DNA from: Cyanobacterium stanieri PCC 7202
GTDB lineage: Bacteria; Cyanobacteriota; Cyanobacteriia; Cyanobacteriales; Cyanobacteriaceae
Assembly: GCA_000317655.1 (NCBI GenBank)
Contig: CP003940.1
Coordinates: 2,861,547-2,925,546, forward strand
Length of the DNA: 64,000 nt
Direction: 5' to 3'
In this document: positions 63,019 through 64,000 of the stretch, one piece after another
Layout: each line of letters opens with the position of its first letter
Numbering within the stretch: the stretch's first letter is position 1
The notes under the pieces: generated by a model
Databases searched by the model: none
Told to the model about the DNA's origin: nothing
The model's input: only the letters and a program-made list of their open reading frames with translations
Program-made: the position numbers and the translations under genes

Positions 63019-64000
63019 CTAAGACTTAGCACTAGAAGAAGTTAAAAATATCTCCCCATTAATCATCCGTTTTGCCACATCCAATAACTCATCCTCAATA
63101 TAAGGCTTAGTAAAATAAGCCCTAGCTCCCAAATCAGCCGCAATGCTACGATGCTTTTCCGCCCCCCGAGAAGTTACCATTGCCACAGGTAACTGACACA
63201 AAACATCATCCTGCTGCATCCTTGCCAACAACTCCAAACCATTCATACGGGGCATCTCAATATCGCACAAGACAATATCACAGGGTAATCCCTCCGCCAA
63301 TTTTTCCCAAGCATCCTGTCCATCCCTAGCCACTTCTACCTCATAACCCGCCTTCTTAAAAGACAGAGATAACATTTCCCGTACCACCACCGAATCATCA
63401 ATAATTAAGACCATCGGAGCCGAGTTAGTTCTTCGTTTCGCACCGCCAAAAGTAGATTTATGCTCATCAGCTTGAATATCAGTAATCTTAGCCGTAGATA
63501 CTCTTGTACTACCTTCCAACAAGACCTCTCCATTCATCATCCTTTGAGCCGAATCAATTAATTCTTTATCCACACAAGGCTTGATCAAATAAGCACAAGC
63601 CCCCAATTCTGCTGCAATTTTTTGATGACGTTGAGAACCCCGAGAAGATAAAATCGCCATAGGAATGTGAGCGAATTCTGACTCTTCCTGTAGATGTTGT
63701 AACAACTCCAAACCGTTCATACGGGGCATTTCAATATCACAGAAAATCAAATTACAAGGTAAGCCCGAGCGCAACTTCTGCCATGCCTCTTGTCCATCCC
63801 TTGCCTGTTCCACTCGATAACCCTCCTTAGAAAAAGTCATCGATAACATTTCCCGCACCGTAATAGAATCATCCACAATCAACACAAGAGGAGCAACATT
63901 CACCTGAGACTCAAACATAGTATTCCGTTGAATGGGAACACTAGGAAACATCTGAGACTTAATTTGATTACTCAAACTACCCTCAGCAATTTGGATCAAC
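63019..64000 (-). CDS. Protein with two response-regulator receiver domains (partial; likely CheA/PilL-C C-terminus)
   Basis: The frame is open to the right edge; only the last 326 residues are seen. Two receiver domains: the first with PLVLIVDDSITVREMLSM and phospho-Asp in LIFCDIEMPRMNGLELL, the second with PMVLIIDDSVVVREMLSL and IVLCDIEMPRMNGLELL. Both keep the acidic pair, the acceptor Asp and the Lys (LIKPC, FTKPY). The linker region before the first looks like the end of a CheW-type domain. I infer the tail of a chemotaxis/pilus hybrid histidine kinase (PilL-C or PixL type). The kinase core is outside. Confidence 0.8.
   Translation of the reverse strand, partial: LIQIAEGSLSNQIKSQMFPSVPIQRNTMFESQVNVAPLVLIVDDSITVREMLSMTFSKEGYRVEQARDGQEAWQKLRSGLPCNLIFCDIEMPRMNGLELLQHLQEESEFAHIPMAILSSRGSQRHQKIAAELGACAYLIKPCVDKELIDSAQRMMNGEVLLEGSTRVSTAKITDIQADEHKSTFGGAKRRTNSAPMVLIIDDSVVVREMLSLSFKKAGYEVEVARDGQDAWEKLAEGLPCDIVLCDIEMPRMNGLELLARMQQDDVLCQLPVAMVTSRGAEKHRSIAADLGARAYFTKPYIEDELLDVAKRMINGEIFLTSSSAKS

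Overview
The window looks like chromosome of a unicellular, low-GC cyanobacterium, probably of the Cyanobacterium/Geminocystis type. Evidence: many HIP1-type GCGATCGC octamers inside genes, AT-rich spacers, cyanobacterial heptamer repeats, and cyanobacterial families throughout (UPF0367, DUF1824, DUF3685, DevBCA, Omp85 beside purC, pentapeptide lumen protein, SpkB-like kinases). No rRNA, CRISPR array or prophage was seen. The genus is an inference.

Layout. 1-3842 (minus): the start of a defence-type operon running off the left edge, with a large AAA-type ATPase (partial), a DUF4007 protein and a TauE/SafE permease. I read the first two as SspC-like and SspB-like parts of a DNA phosphorothioation system. 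4064-8826 (plus): a DUF202 protein, then a complete sulfate ABC importer operon (sbpA, a NIL-domain gene, cysT, cysW, cysA). 8823-12224: a TPR/GT61 glycosyltransferase, thioredoxin-like TxlA, and a NIL-ferredoxin. 12300-13788: an IS200/IS605-type element carrying only tnpB.

13880-32595: mostly housekeeping genes. They include a PerR-type regulator divergent from a peroxiredoxin, lpxC, tRNA-Thr(CGU), moaD, an ECF-type ATPase, a GH38 alpha-mannosidase, a universal stress protein, hydrolases, an RluD-type pseudouridine synthase, a sugar-nucleotide pyrophosphorylase, two tandem SpkB-like Ser/Thr kinases, a DUF3685 pseudo-receiver and a second Fur-family gene. A second, nearly identical tnpB element (32601-34090) sits between a small gene and its terminator.

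34548-49464: a mechanosensitive-channel-like protein, a beta-lactamase-fold protein, pgl, mreD, natD, infC, argJ, a recent tandem duplication of an Rpn/DUF2887 gene, natE, omp85, purC, and a dihydroorotase-like gene that has lost its metal ligands and has heptamer repeats in its 3' end. 49713-49858 is a relic of a third tnpB element. 49826-64000: a DCC protein, SGNH hydrolase, Gfo/Idh/MocA oxidoreductase, GHL10 glycosidase, cbiB, a polymerase/ligase-like membrane protein, an HPt protein, the devBCA exporter, purU, a short metallothionein gene with its own SmtB-like operator, zur, and the 3' end of a gene with two receiver domains.

Themes: sulfur handling clusters in the first 12 kb (possible phosphorothioation, TauE/SafE, sulfate import, two NIL proteins, a thiol oxidoreductase). 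Metal and peroxide control appears three times through Fur-family genes. The most interesting items are the left-edge Ssp-like operon, the covarying hairpin at three tnpB element ends, and the zinc-type operator before the metallothionein.
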